From the NCBI RefSeq assembly GCF_000621505.1, contig NZ_KK211290.1, positions 1-50,587 on the forward strand: DNA of 50,587 nucleotides, written 5' to 3'. Source of the DNA: Ruminiclostridium cellobioparum DSM 1351 = ATCC 15832 (lineage in GTDB: Bacteria; Bacillota; Clostridia; Acetivibrionales; DSM-1351). The position numbers were made by a program, and so were the translations under genes. This document shows, piece by piece, positions 34,769 to 42,735 of the stretch. Under the pieces are notes generated by a model. That model made no database searches. It saw only the letters and a list, made by a program, of their open reading frames with translations, and was not told the origin of the DNA. Every line of letters begins with the position of its first letter. The first letter of the stretch is position 1.

Positions 34769-35782
34769 TCACTTATTGGTAATTTTACTTACGTTCTTGA
34801 TTATTATGGAAATTGAACCGTCAGGGTTGTTGAAGAACTCGATCATATCCCTGTCGTCATAATAGCTCAGCGGAAAGTTTATTTCTATTCCGGTATCGGT
34901 TTTTATTTTATGTGTTTTAAATTTCTTCTCCGCAATTTTTTCAGGGATCTCGATGGTTTCATCCTTGAGTCCGGCCTTCTGGATCTCCTGAATGTATTCT
35001 TCCCTCACTGCCAGATTTGTTTCAAATATTTCTTCAGCAATGGCATCCACTCTTATTTCCTTGTTTTCATCGAGACTGTCCGAAACCACCTTTTTAAGCT
35101 TTGCAACCTTGTCGAAATCCTCATCATAATACTTTTTGTTGATTTTTTGTGTTACTTTATCTATGATTTTAAGCTTTTGGTTCTGGGACAGGTCTGTAGA
35201 GCAATTGAAAATGTATTGGGACAGATAAAATTCCTTTGCCCCGTTTATTTCGTAAAGCCTCTCCAACAGCTTCAGTTGGCCTGTTTCCATACTTATTAAA
35301 ACGGCCTCCTCCACCTTTTGCCCGTCGGAAGGGAGTAAGGTTTTATGCCTTATTATGGAATTGCTGGCCCCCTCCTCCAACTGATTTACATAGTGGGTAT
35401 ATCCGGTTTTATAGTTTAATTTCAAAATACCCAGGTATTGTTCATTATTTATGTAGAACAGACAGCATATCAGGTCTGCCGGCGTAATATCAACATTTTT
35501 AAGCATCATGTCGAATATCATGCCTCCCAGTGCATTGCTGGCTTCCAGAAAGCAGCCTTCATCATCTTTAACTGCGGCACAAACATCTCTTGCCGGATTA
35601 GTCTCTCCAACAAATTGCGCCTTCTTTAGATTTGTATCGTCTAATATTTTAGCTAAATGTTTTTCAAGAAATTCCGAAATCTCACCATCAAGCTCCAGCT
35701 CGCTGTTTGAAAATACCGGAAAATTAATACTTGTGTCCAAAATATGCAGTACTGCCTTTTTTATATGAATATCATACTCCAT
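34769..35782 (-). CDS. Nucleoid-associated protein, NdpA/YejK family
   Basis: A 337-residue protein of the 37-kDa nucleoid-associated family: N-terminal IKKAVLHILDTS, LKLNYKTGYTHYV in the middle, and C-terminal INFPLSYYDDRDMIEFFNNPDGSISIIIKNV. These are conserved landmarks in YejK-like proteins from both Gram-negatives and Firmicutes. It probably binds DNA loosely; the precise role is unknown. Its stop is four bases from the LtaS-like stop (convergent). Confidence 0.8.
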   Translation of the reverse strand: MEYDIHIKKAVLHILDTSINFPVFSNSELELDGEISEFLEKHLAKILDDTNLKKAQFVGETNPARDVCAAVKDDEGCFLEASNALGGMIFDMMLKNVDITPADLICCLFYINNEQYLGILKLNYKTGYTHYVNQLEEGASNSIIRHKTLLPSDGQKVEEAVLISMETGQLKLLERLYEINGAKEFYLSQYIFNCSTDLSQNQKLKIIDKVTQKINKKYYDEDFDKVAKLKKVVSDSLDENKEIRVDAIAEEIFETNLAVREEYIQEIQKAGLKDETIEIPEKIAEKKFKTHKIKTDTGIEINFPLSYYDDRDMIEFFNNPDGSISIIIKNVSKITNK

Positions 35783-35866
35783 TTTGAGAAATCCACCTCA
35801 CCCATTATTTAAACCCGCCGGTTTTATAATTCAATATAACTTAAGCTGGCGGCCAATCCCTATTAT

Positions 35867-35927
35867 AACACATATGTTCAGATAAATTTTTTCGGCTGTA
35901 GAAAAAATTTATCTGAACATATGTGTT
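35867..35927. repeat. Perfect 27-bp inverted repeat with a 7-nt loop
   Basis: Arms 35867-35893 and 35901-35927 are complementary at every position around GGCTGTA. They start and end with AACACATATGTTC/GAACATATGTGTT, and the inner part carries a run of six T/A. It lies between the divergent nucleoid-protein and TPR genes, not after a gene, and has no T run beyond it. A terminator is therefore unlikely. It may be a small mobile palindrome, an operator, or a structured RNA. Confidence 0.8.
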
Positions 35928-36023
35928 TCAACAAGGCAAAATACCTGTACATTTAGACACCATTTGATATAATTAAAATCAAAAAAACATAAAAAATGCA
36001 GGTTGCGGATTTGTGGAGGAAAT

Positions 36024-36728
36024 ATGTTATTCGGAAAACTCAAGTGCACATATTATATCTTAAAAGCCAACAGAGCATATACCGCCGATAATGCGGAGGG
36101 TACCATAAAATGGATGCAGATGGCTTATAATACTGGAGCTGCCAAGTCAAATACGGTTACCACCTATGGGTATCTCCTGTTAAAGAACGGCAGGCTGGAA
36201 GAAGCCATGAAAGTATTCGAGGATCAGTTAAACTCGTCAAAAACAACAAACAATGAGCTTTATAATATAAAATCCAACTATGCCCTAGGTCTCTGGAAAC
36301 AGGGAAAGCTTGATGAAGCCATAGAAACATTTGAAAATATCATACCAAACTATAAAACCACCAATGTTTACGGAAGCCTTGGCTACCTTTACAATTTGAA
36401 AGGGGATCTTGAAAAGGCTCTGGCATTTAACCTGGAAGCCCTGAACTATAACAGTACCGGTACTGTCATACTTGATAACCTGGGTCAAACCTATTATCTA
36501 ATGGGAGAACAGGAAAAGGCCCTGGAGATTTTCAACAAGCTTATGGCACTGAATCCCAAATTTCCGGAAGCCTTTTATGATTATTCACTGATTCTGGAAA
36601 AGCTGGGTGACCGCGAAAAAAGTATCGAAATGCTCAGAAATGCTCAAAATTACAAAATAAATTATCTGTCGGCCGTAACAAAAGAGGATATTGATTCAAA
36701 GCTGGCAGAACTTGAAGCTCAACAATAA
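36024..36728 (+). CDS. Tetratricopeptide-repeat protein
   Basis: A 234-residue helical-repeat protein with about five TPR units. Units are recognisable from their AxGxL/Y and A-F-P pattern: TYGYLLLKNGRLEEAMKVFE, YALGLWKQGKLDEAIETFEN, SLGYLYNLKGDLEKALAFN, NLGQTYYLMGEQEKALEIFN and DYSLILEKLGDREKSIEML. There is no signal peptide, so it is cytosolic. The partner is unknown. The frame opens at 36003, but GTGGAGG is four bases before ATG 36024. Confidence 0.88.
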   Translation: MLFGKLKCTYYILKANRAYTADNAEGTIKWMQMAYNTGAAKSNTVTTYGYLLLKNGRLEEAMKVFEDQLNSSKTTNNELYNIKSNYALGLWKQGKLDEAIETFENIIPNYKTTNVYGSLGYLYNLKGDLEKALAFNLEALNYNSTGTVILDNLGQTYYLMGEQEKALEIFNKLMALNPKFPEAFYDYSLILEKLGDREKSIEMLRNAQNYKINYLSAVTKEDIDSKLAELEAQQ

Positions 36729-36740
36729 GGATAAAATCAC

Positions 36741-36785
36741 GGGACCCGGGATAATGGCTGTTACAGCCGCTCTCCCGGGTCCCGA
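36741..36785. terminator. Strong bidirectional terminator
   Basis: CGGGACCCGGGA pairs with TCCCGGGTCCCG, with an inner stem GGCTG/CAGCC. It lies between the convergent ends of the TPR and SGNH genes. The AT flanks are moderate. Confidence 0.85.
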
Positions 36786-36791
36786 GTTTAA

Positions 36792-37484
36792 TTAAAATGC
36801 AAAATTCAGGAGTGAATCCAGTATTTTGTTGTGTCCTTTTTCATTGGGATGTATTCCGTCGGCACAAAAATGGGAACTGTAGTTTTTGCTTATTAAAAAG
36901 CTTTCCCGTACATTTATAAGCCTGCAGCCGTTTTGCAGTGCCGCCCACTCCACCGCAGTGTTGTAAGCTTCCTGCCAGCGGTATATCTTGGCAACATCGC
37001 CAAGCCAGCGGAGTATATTATCCTTGTTTAAACCTCTGGAAAGCCAGTTGAAATATTTCTCGGGCTCCAACGGAGGAAGGTTCATTAGAATGGGATTTAC
37101 GCCCTTTTCCTTGAACAGGGTTATCATATTCTGAAGTGAATTTTTAAAGGCAGCAATGGTTGTCCTGGGAAGATGTTCGTCTTCAGGTGAGTTTGAAATC
37201 TCTGTCCAATTGAAATCACAGTCATTACCGCCAAATTCCAGTATAACAATATCCTTATTGTCTATAGGCTGTTTATCTATGGAATTTGCTATTTTGTTCA
37301 GTGCTTTGGTTGAGGTCATCCCAAAATAAGCATTGTTCTTCAGGGAGCAGCCGGTTATTTCAGCAAAATTGTTTACACTGCTGTTTTTCAATACCTTGTA
37401 TCTGCCGTCCTGTTCATCCAGTACTACCCCTTTTAAAATTGAATCCCCCCATATTGTAATATTCCTGTTACTTAATTCCAGCAT
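36792..37484 (-). CDS. SGNH/GDSL-type hydrolase
   Basis: Serine esterase/lipase-like fold, 230 residues. All four blocks are present: block I NITIWGDSILKG (nucleophile Ser), block II with G in YFGMTSTKALNK, block III LEFGGNDCDFN (oxyanion Gly and Asn), and block V CADGIHPNEKGHNKI (catalytic Asp and His). There is no signal peptide. The substrate is unknown; acyl or acetyl esters are typical. The start ATG is preceded by GGAAGGTGA. It is a single gene ending in a strong shared terminator. Confidence 0.87.
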   Translation of the reverse strand: MLELSNRNITIWGDSILKGVVLDEQDGRYKVLKNSSVNNFAEITGCSLKNNAYFGMTSTKALNKIANSIDKQPIDNKDIVILEFGGNDCDFNWTEISNSPEDEHLPRTTIAAFKNSLQNMITLFKEKGVNPILMNLPPLEPEKYFNWLSRGLNKDNILRWLGDVAKIYRWQEAYNTAVEWAALQNGCRLINVRESFLISKNYSSHFCADGIHPNEKGHNKILDSLLNFAF

Positions 37485-37668
37485 GCAATCACCTTCCGTT
37501 TCCGCAATTCTTTTTATGTATATTTATTGTTCCCCTTTACAAAGTCGGTTATTAATATAATTTTTAACAACTCGGCCTGCAATGTTACGCCATATATAAA
37601 ATTCATCTAGTTTTGATTACTATGTTACCCGCTTATCATTTGAATGTCAAGGGCTTTTATCAACCAGA

Positions 37669-37696
37669 TTGTAAAAATAATTTGATATGATATACT
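37669..37696 (+). promoter_or_regulatory. Promoter of the DUF1836 gene
   Basis: TTGTAA (37669-37674), 16 bp, TATACT (37691-37696), ending 30 bases before the TTG start. Confidence 0.5.
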
Positions 37697-37726
37697 TATC
37701 ATAGCGATTATTCGGAGGTTTTAAGC

Positions 37727-38308
37727 TTGAAAACAGACAAAATAAATTCAATCAAACAGGAATTATCAGATTTTTCACATACTTTAAGCTCTTTTACAAC
37801 CGAGAGCTGGAGCCAATTTCCCGGTATAGACCTGTATATGGATCAGGTGGTCACATATCTTGAGCGGCTTTTGAAGCTTTTTGATACCGATGCTTCCGGA
37901 AAAGTAATAACCTCAAGTATGGTCAACAACTACGTTAAAGAGGGCTATCTCAAACGCCCTGTCAACAAGAAATATGACAGGGTACACCTGGTAACTCTAT
38001 ATATTATGTCCATGTTGAAGCCCATTTTACCCATACCTCTTATAGCCGGGTCCTTAAGCAATCTAACTGATGAGCAGAAATACCAGAGTTTTTTTGAAGA
38101 GCTCACAAAGCTTCAGGACGAAGCCTTCGCCAATATATCAGGGAAATTGTCCGCTACTCTCGAGCAATTATCCGCGGAGGATTACGAAACCACTTTGCGT
38201 TTATTTGCATTGCAGCTTACCAGTGAAGCAAATGCCCGGAAAATTGTAGCAGAAAAAATACTTCTTGCCCTTAGCAAAGACACCGGGAAAGCTGCCGAAA
38301 AAAAATAA
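37727..38308 (+). CDS. DUF1836 family protein, MerR-like HTH
   Basis: A 193-residue protein of the DUF1836 family. The central block DASGKVITSSMVNNYVKEGYLKRPVNKKYDRVHLVTL resembles a MerR-type winged HTH (given here only as key parts: VNNYVKEGYL and KKYDRVHLVTLY). The helical C-terminal half is likely a sensor or dimer domain. Probably a DNA-binding regulator, not proved. TTG start with GGAGG eight bases upstream. ytaF follows 104 bp later. Confidence 0.75.
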   Translation: MKTDKINSIKQELSDFSHTLSSFTTESWSQFPGIDLYMDQVVTYLERLLKLFDTDASGKVITSSMVNNYVKEGYLKRPVNKKYDRVHLVTLYIMSMLKPILPIPLIAGSLSNLTDEQKYQSFFEELTKLQDEAFANISGKLSATLEQLSAEDYETTLRLFALQLTSEANARKIVAEKILLALSKDTGKAAEKK

Positions 38309-38317
38309 AAGGCGGGT

Positions 38318-38352
38318 ATTGTCCATATATCAATCATATGGCAGCAATTTTC
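38318..38352 (+). terminator. Weak terminator after the DUF1836 gene
   Basis: ATTG...CAAT and CCATAT...ATATGG make an interrupted stem, followed by four to five T. Confidence 0.45.
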
Positions 38353-38369
38353 CCCGGGACAGACACTAT

Positions 38370-38404
38370 CACCTCATAATGTCAATATACTGACCAGTGA
38401 GGTG
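38370..38404 (+). promoter_or_regulatory. Hairpin covering the ytaF ribosome-binding site
   Basis: CACCTCA (38370-38376) pairs with TGAGGTG (38398-38404), and GTCA with TGAC inside. The right arm is the Shine-Dalgarno sequence for the GTG at 38413, so the folded leader would hide it. Confidence 0.45.
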
Positions 38405-38412
38405 ATTTTTAC

Positions 38413-39039
38413 GTGGTTTATTTTCTATCGATATTTTTACTATGTTTAGCACCAAATCTCGATAATATGGTCATCGGCCTTGCTTACGGAGCCAGAAAAA
38501 TTAATGTCCCATTCAGATCAAATTTTGCAATTGCTTTATTTTCAGGTATAGCGACTTTACTCTCAAGCCTGCTGGGCAGTGCACTGGCAAATTACATACC
38601 AAGCTATACGGGAAATATCATAGGTGGTTCCATAGTAGGTATTATGGGCTTGTACACAATAATCGGCCATTTGATAAAAAATAAAAAAAACACCGGGAAT
38701 GAGTACCAGAACGGGAACCAATATATCGTGGAACTGCGTCATGTAATGGATGATCCCGGCATCGCCGACAAGGATTACTCGGGAGATATTTCTCTGAAGG
38801 AATCAATATTATTAGGCATAGCACTGGCTGTAAACTGCCTTGGAACCGGATTCGGTGCAGGAATGACCGGAGTAAATATTGCAGTTCTTACAACTGCGGT
38901 AATAATATTCAGTCTCACGACAATTTCTCTCGGAGCGGTGATAGGAAGGCGATGGGCGGCAAAATTCCTGGGTGATCAGGCAACAATTCTATCGGGACTG
39001 CTCCTGTTGGCAGTCGGAATATATCAGATTTTATTTTAA
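38413..39039 (+). CDS. ytaF: Sporulation membrane protein YtaF, MntP-like fold
   Basis: A 208-residue protein with six transmembrane segments arranged as two three-helix halves, like MntP-type exporters. The halves begin with matching acidic motifs: LCLAPNLDNMVIGLAYGAR in the first, ALAVNCLGTGFGAGMTG in the second, between which lies a soluble loop of about 45 residues. B. subtilis YtaF is made in sporulation. GTG start with GAGGTGA eight bases upstream, in a hairpin. The 1.6 kb beyond has no gene. Confidence 0.85.
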   Translation: MVYFLSIFLLCLAPNLDNMVIGLAYGARKINVPFRSNFAIALFSGIATLLSSLLGSALANYIPSYTGNIIGGSIVGIMGLYTIIGHLIKNKKNTGNEYQNGNQYIVELRHVMDDPGIADKDYSGDISLKESILLGIALAVNCLGTGFGAGMTGVNIAVLTTAVIIFSLTTISLGAVIGRRWAAKFLGDQATILSGLLLLAVGIYQILF

Positions 39040-39090
39040 TTTTAATATTTAGTTGTTATATTTACGCTGCTTTTTACTTAATAATTAGTG

Positions 39091-39163
39091 GATGTGGCTT
39101 GCGGAGCTACTACTGTACTCCTGCAGCGAGCTCTACAAATACGAGCTGCTGCTTTGTGTGCAA
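39091..39163 (+). repeat. Right-arm fragment of the palindromic element
   Basis: The stretch from GGATGTGGCTTG to GCTTTGTGTGCAA resembles 40011-40082 in the complete element, including ACAAATACGAGC and GCTGCTTTGTGTGCAA. It lies directly before the first tandem unit, as if an older copy was broken here. Confidence 0.65.
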
Positions 39164-39965
39164 AGTAAAACGACCGAAGCATGTGCCAAGTACTCATAAC
39201 CCTTAACAAGTACTATAATGAAGTATCATAAAATTCTCTCACTTATAAATTTATGATGCCTCAATATAAAGGATTTATTTGTACGCGAGTACAGCTTTGG
39301 GACAATGTTTGCACGGTTAAAAGCAGGTGCCGTATTTGTTGGCGAGGCACAGGCAGATTCTTTGCTTGCATAGTAAATCGACCGAAGCATGTGCCAAGTA
39401 CGCATAGCCCTTAACAAGTATCATAATATATTTTCTAAAATGTTAAATTTATGATACCTCAATATAAAGGATTTATTTGGTACGTGAGTACAGCTTTGGG
39501 ACAATGGTTGTACGGTTAAAAGCAACTGCCGTATTTGTTAGTGAGACGTAGGCAGATGCTTTGCTTGCATAGTAAATCGACCGAAGCATGTGCCAAGTAT
39601 GCATAACCCTTAACAAGTATCATAATATACTTTCTAAAATGTTAAATTTATGATGCCTCAATATAAAGGATTTATTTGTACGTGAGTACAGCTTTGGGAC
39701 AATGGTTGCACGGTTAAAAGCAACTGCCGTATTTGTTGGCGAGGCACAGGGCAGATGCTTTGCTTGCATAGTAAATCGACCGAAGCATGTGCCAAGTATG
39801 CATAACCCTTAACAAGTACTATAATGAAGTATCATAAAATTCTCTCACTTATAAATTTATGATACCTCATATAAAGGATTTATTTGTACGCGAGTACAGC
39901 TTTGGGACAATGATTGCATGGTTAAAAGCAACTGCCGTATTTGTTGGCGAGGCACAGGCAGGTAT
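39164..39965 (+). repeat. Tandem array of four ~200-bp units
   Basis: Units start at 39164, 39372, 39571 and 39770 (208, 199 and 199 bp, the last running into the palindromic element). Each begins AGTAAA(A/T)CGACCGAAGC and contains in order GTGCCAAGTA, CCCTTAACAAGTA, a GTATCATAA...TTTATGAT(A/G)C inverted pair, ATAAAGGATTTATTTG, GTACGYGAGTACAGCTTTGG, and GCCGTATTTGTT. Units 1 and 4 share one version of the middle (AATTCTCTCACTTATAA), units 2 and 3 another. No reading frame is kept across units. The latter half of each unit equals the left arm of the element at 39886. Confidence 0.85.
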
Positions 39966-40112
39966 GGCCGGCAAAGCGGCAGGACGCCGCTTTGAGCCCA
40001 AGAGACACACGAGGTGGCTTGTTGGGCGACGGCTTTACGCCTGTGACGAGCCTTACAAATACGAGCAGCTGCTTTGTGTGCAATCCATTGGCCCAAAACT
40101 GTACGGAAGTAC
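39886..40112. mobile_element. MITE-like palindromic element of about 230 bp
   Basis: The two ends are inverted copies: 39886-39918 against 40079-40112 match at about 27 of 33 positions (GTACAG, TTTGGG, CAATG, ATTGCA shared). The match continues inward through AAAGCA, CTGC, CGTATTTGT, GGC and CACAG to about 39956/40041. The centre has CAAAGCGGC/GCCGCTTTG (39972-39994). It could fold into one long hairpin. It is flanked on both sides by GTATCATAAA/TTTATGATAC pairs (39829-39865 and 40134-40169). It has no transposase, so it would be non-autonomous. Frames on both strands are by-products of the repeat. Confidence 0.7.
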
Positions 40113-40133
40113 ATAAATATAATTTTTCTACAG

Positions 40134-40215
40134 GTATCATAAATCTTTAATCTATGAACTTTATGATACTTATGGAAATTTATTTGTATGTCTGCACTGC
40201 TTCGACAAATTTACT
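40134..40215 (+). repeat. Degenerate partial unit at the right edge of the island
   Basis: GTATCATAAA (40134-40143) pairs with TTTATGATAC (40160-40169), followed by a decayed form of the left-arm start (AAATTTATTTGTATG). This looks like an older, drifted copy of the tandem unit. Confidence 0.5.
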
Positions 40216-40227
40216 TAAATTTCCTTA

Positions 40228-40256
40228 TTGACAAAAATTTATAACCGAGTTACTCT
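40228..40256 (+). promoter_or_regulatory. Promoter of the trp operon
   Basis: TTGACA (40228-40233), 17 bp, TACTCT (40251-40256), just upstream of the T-box leader. Confidence 0.6.
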
Positions 40257-40299
40257 ATTATTAATTAAATATCTGCCCTTTAAACCGTTGAAGTGGAGA

Positions 40300-40592
40300 T
40301 AACGGTGTTGGAATTTTAAATATTCCGGACGTGCACTTACAGAGAGCGGGGGAAGCTGAGAGCCCCGCAGAACGCAGTACATCAAATGGACCACTGAGGG
40401 CGCAGTCAAATGAAGAGCTTATTCTTCAAAGTATTCTGCGACGCAGCACATGCGTTATATGTGGGAAATATGCTGGTATTTCTGTAAAGCGTGTAAGGTT
40501 TATTTAACTTACAAAACAAGGTGGCACCGCGGGTGAATTATTATACACTCGTCCTTGACTATATTTCAGTCATGGGCGGGTGTTTTTATTTG
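40300..40592 (+). ncRNA. T-box riboswitch, tryptophan-type
   Basis: The T-box core AAGGTGGCACCGCGGG is at 40518-40533. The UGGC in it (40522-40525) would pair with a tRNA 3' end carrying discriminator G, as bacterial tRNA-Trp does. The likely specifier is TGG at 40387-40389, on the 3' side of stem I after AGTACATCAAA. Both readings indicate tRNA-Trp. The terminator follows at 40542. Uncharged tRNA-Trp should favour antitermination and read-through into trpE. The 5' end is approximate. Confidence 0.93.
40542..40590 (+). terminator. T-box terminator before trpE
   Basis: ACACTCGTCCTTGACT pairs with AGTCATGGGCGGGTGT, then five T. It is mutually exclusive with the antiterminator that uses the T-box sequence. 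Confidence 0.85.
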
Positions 40593-40675
40593 CATCAGTG
40601 TTGCCGCAGCGTTGGTTGCTGTCTAACAGCAATTAACCAGGTCAAGTTAAATAAATCTTATAAAGGAGTGGTAGA

Positions 40676-42142
40676 ATGTATAAACCAGGTCTGGAAGAGG
40701 CAAGGAATTTATCTGAAGGCTATACCGTAATACCGGTCAGCCGCGAAATTTTTGCCGATATCAAAACCCCTATTGCAGTATTGCAGAATATCAAAGCCAT
40801 AAGCAGCCGGTATTACCTGCTGGAAAGCGTCGAGAGCGGCGAAAAATGGGGCCGTTACTCATTTCTGGGTTTCAATCCTGTTGTGGAATTAAAATGCAAG
40901 GACGGTTTGCTGGAGATTAGAGGCTATACGACAGTAAATATTGAAACAAATGATCCAAACAGCTATATCAGAGAAATATTAAAGGAGTATAAAAGTCCGA
41001 AACTTGACTTTCTGCCCCCATTCACCGGCGGTTTCGTAGGTTATTTTGCCTATGACTATATTAAATACAGTGAGCCTGTTCTGAAGCTGGACGGAATTGA
41101 TGATGCCAGATTCAATGATGTGGATCTAATGCTGTTTGACCGGGTTATTGCCTTTGATCACTTCAGGCAGAAGATCATCCTTATGATAAATATTAAAACA
41201 GATAACCTTGAGGCCAATTATGCAGAGGCTGTAAATGAACTGGACAATATGACGGCTTTGATCAAAGCCTCTGTGCCTGCCTCTTCCTCCCCTTCAGGAC
41301 TGAGGTCACCCTTCAGGTCTGTATTCAGCAAGGAAGAATACTGCGGGATTGTAAATAAAGTCAAATCACATATCTTTGAGGGTGACATTTTTCAGGCAGT
41401 CCCCTCAAACAGGAGATATGCCCGGTTTGAAGGAAGTATTTTTGACGCATACAGAGTTCTCAGAACCACAAATCCTTCCCCATATATGTTCTTTTTGAAA
41501 TTTGACGAACTTGAAATAGCAGGCACATCTCCAGAGACCCTTATCAGGCTTCAGAATGGAAATTTATCCACCTTTCCCATTGCAGGTACCAAGCCCAGAG
41601 GAAAATGCGACTCTGAGGATGCTCAAATAATTAAAGAACTTCTCAGTGATGAAAAGGAGCTGGCAGAACATAATATGCTGGTGGATCTGGGGCGCAATGA
41701 CCTTGGACGCATAAGCGAATTCGGAACTGTGGAGGTCAGGGATCATCTCAGCATAAGGAAATTTTCACATGTAATCCATATAGAATCAAAGGTGGCAGGA
41801 AAACTCCGCAAGGATCTGGATCAGCTGGACGCAATAACAGCGCTTCTGCCGGCAGGAACCCTGTCGGGGGCTCCCAAGATACGTGCCTGCCAGATAATAA
41901 ATGAAGTAGAAGGGCACAAAAGGGGAATATATGGCGGAGCCATAGGCTACATTGATTTTACCGGAAACATGGACACCTGCATAGCCATCCGTTTTGCCGT
42001 ACTGAAGGACAATACGGTATATGTCCAGTCAGGCGGCGGTGTTGTGGCCGACAGTGTACCCGAAACGGAATTTACCGAGACGGCAAACAAGGCCCGGGCA
42101 ATCATCAATGCGCTTGAGCTGTCGGGAAAGGAGCTGGACTGA
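40676..42142 (+). CDS. trpE: Anthranilate synthase component I
   Basis: Makes anthranilate from chorismate with ammonia supplied by TrpG. 488 residues. Tryptophan feedback motif LLES is at 48-51. Catalytic and chorismate-binding stretches are IAGTSPETLIRL, PIAGTKPRGK, LVDLGRNDLGRI, PAGTLSGAPKIRA and YGGAIGYIDFTGNMDTCIA. AAAGGAG lies eight bases before the ATG. It is first gene of trpEGDCFBA; the stop overlaps the trpG start. It is thus controlled by T-box at the RNA level and by tryptophan at the enzyme level. Confidence 0.97.
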   Translation: MYKPGLEEARNLSEGYTVIPVSREIFADIKTPIAVLQNIKAISSRYYLLESVESGEKWGRYSFLGFNPVVELKCKDGLLEIRGYTTVNIETNDPNSYIREILKEYKSPKLDFLPPFTGGFVGYFAYDYIKYSEPVLKLDGIDDARFNDVDLMLFDRVIAFDHFRQKIILMINIKTDNLEANYAEAVNELDNMTALIKASVPASSSPSGLRSPFRSVFSKEEYCGIVNKVKSHIFEGDIFQAVPSNRRYARFEGSIFDAYRVLRTTNPSPYMFFLKFDELEIAGTSPETLIRLQNGNLSTFPIAGTKPRGKCDSEDAQIIKELLSDEKELAEHNMLVDLGRNDLGRISEFGTVEVRDHLSIRKFSHVIHIESKVAGKLRKDLDQLDAITALLPAGTLSGAPKIRACQIINEVEGHKRGIYGGAIGYIDFTGNMDTCIAIRFAVLKDNTVYVQSGGGVVADSVPETEFTETANKARAIINALELSGKELD

Positions 42143-42735
42143 TGATTTTATTGATTGATAACTATGATAGCTTTTCCTACAACCTGTATCAGCTTGTGGG
42201 AGTCATAAACAACGATATAAAGGTAATAAGGAATGATGAGCTCACCCTTCAGGAAATTGAAGAGCTTAAGCCCTCTCATATAATTCTTTCCCCGGGGCCG
42301 GGACGGCCCGGGGATGCTGGTATATGTGAAGATGTCATACGCCGTTTCACGGGAAAGGTTCCCATTCTGGGCGTCTGCCTGGGACACCAGGCCATCTGCG
42401 AGGTATTCGGAGCAACGGTATCCTATGCCAAAGAGCTTATGCACGGCAAAAAAAGTTCAATTCACATAGCAAACGGCAGTGAGCTTTTCAAAGGCCTCCC
42501 TCCCATCATCGAAGGAGCCAGATACCACTCACTTGCCATGGTCCGGCAGACACTTCCCGACCAACTGCTGATAATAGCCGAAGACTCCTCAGGTGAGGTT
42601 ATGGGAGTCAAGCACAGAGATACCGATGTTTATGGAGTTCAGTTCCATCCTGAATCCATATTGACCCCAAGAGGCAAAACAATACTTGAGAATTTTCTTA
42701 ATATGGGCATTTCGGACAGGAGGTTTGCATTATGA
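42142..42735 (+). CDS. trpG: Anthranilate synthase component II (glutamine amidotransferase)
   Basis: Class I glutaminase passing ammonia to TrpE, 197 residues. The triad is visible: Cys in VCLGHQAICEVFG, His and Glu in GVQFHPESILT. IDNYDSFSYNLYQ begins the protein and LSPGPGRPGDAG forms the oxyanion side. The start overlaps the trpE stop by one base and the end overlaps trpD by four. TrpG of this type may also serve PabB (amphibolic), as in Bacillus; no pab genes are in view. Confidence 0.95.
   Translation: MILLIDNYDSFSYNLYQLVGVINNDIKVIRNDELTLQEIEELKPSHIILSPGPGRPGDAGICEDVIRRFTGKVPILGVCLGHQAICEVFGATVSYAKELMHGKKSSIHIANGSELFKGLPPIIEGARYHSLAMVRQTLPDQLLIIAEDSSGEVMGVKHRDTDVYGVQFHPESILTPRGKTILENFLNMGISDRRFAL

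Noticed and set aside
39164-40112. CRISPR array
   Set aside because: Units are about 200 bp and similar over their whole length; there are no short identical repeats with unique spacers and no cas genes.
39859-40150. Open frames on both strands in the palindromic element (85, 85, 72 and 69 codons)
   Set aside because: They overlap each other on both strands, start at different points of the repeat, lack ribosome sites, and are not kept in the tandem copies.
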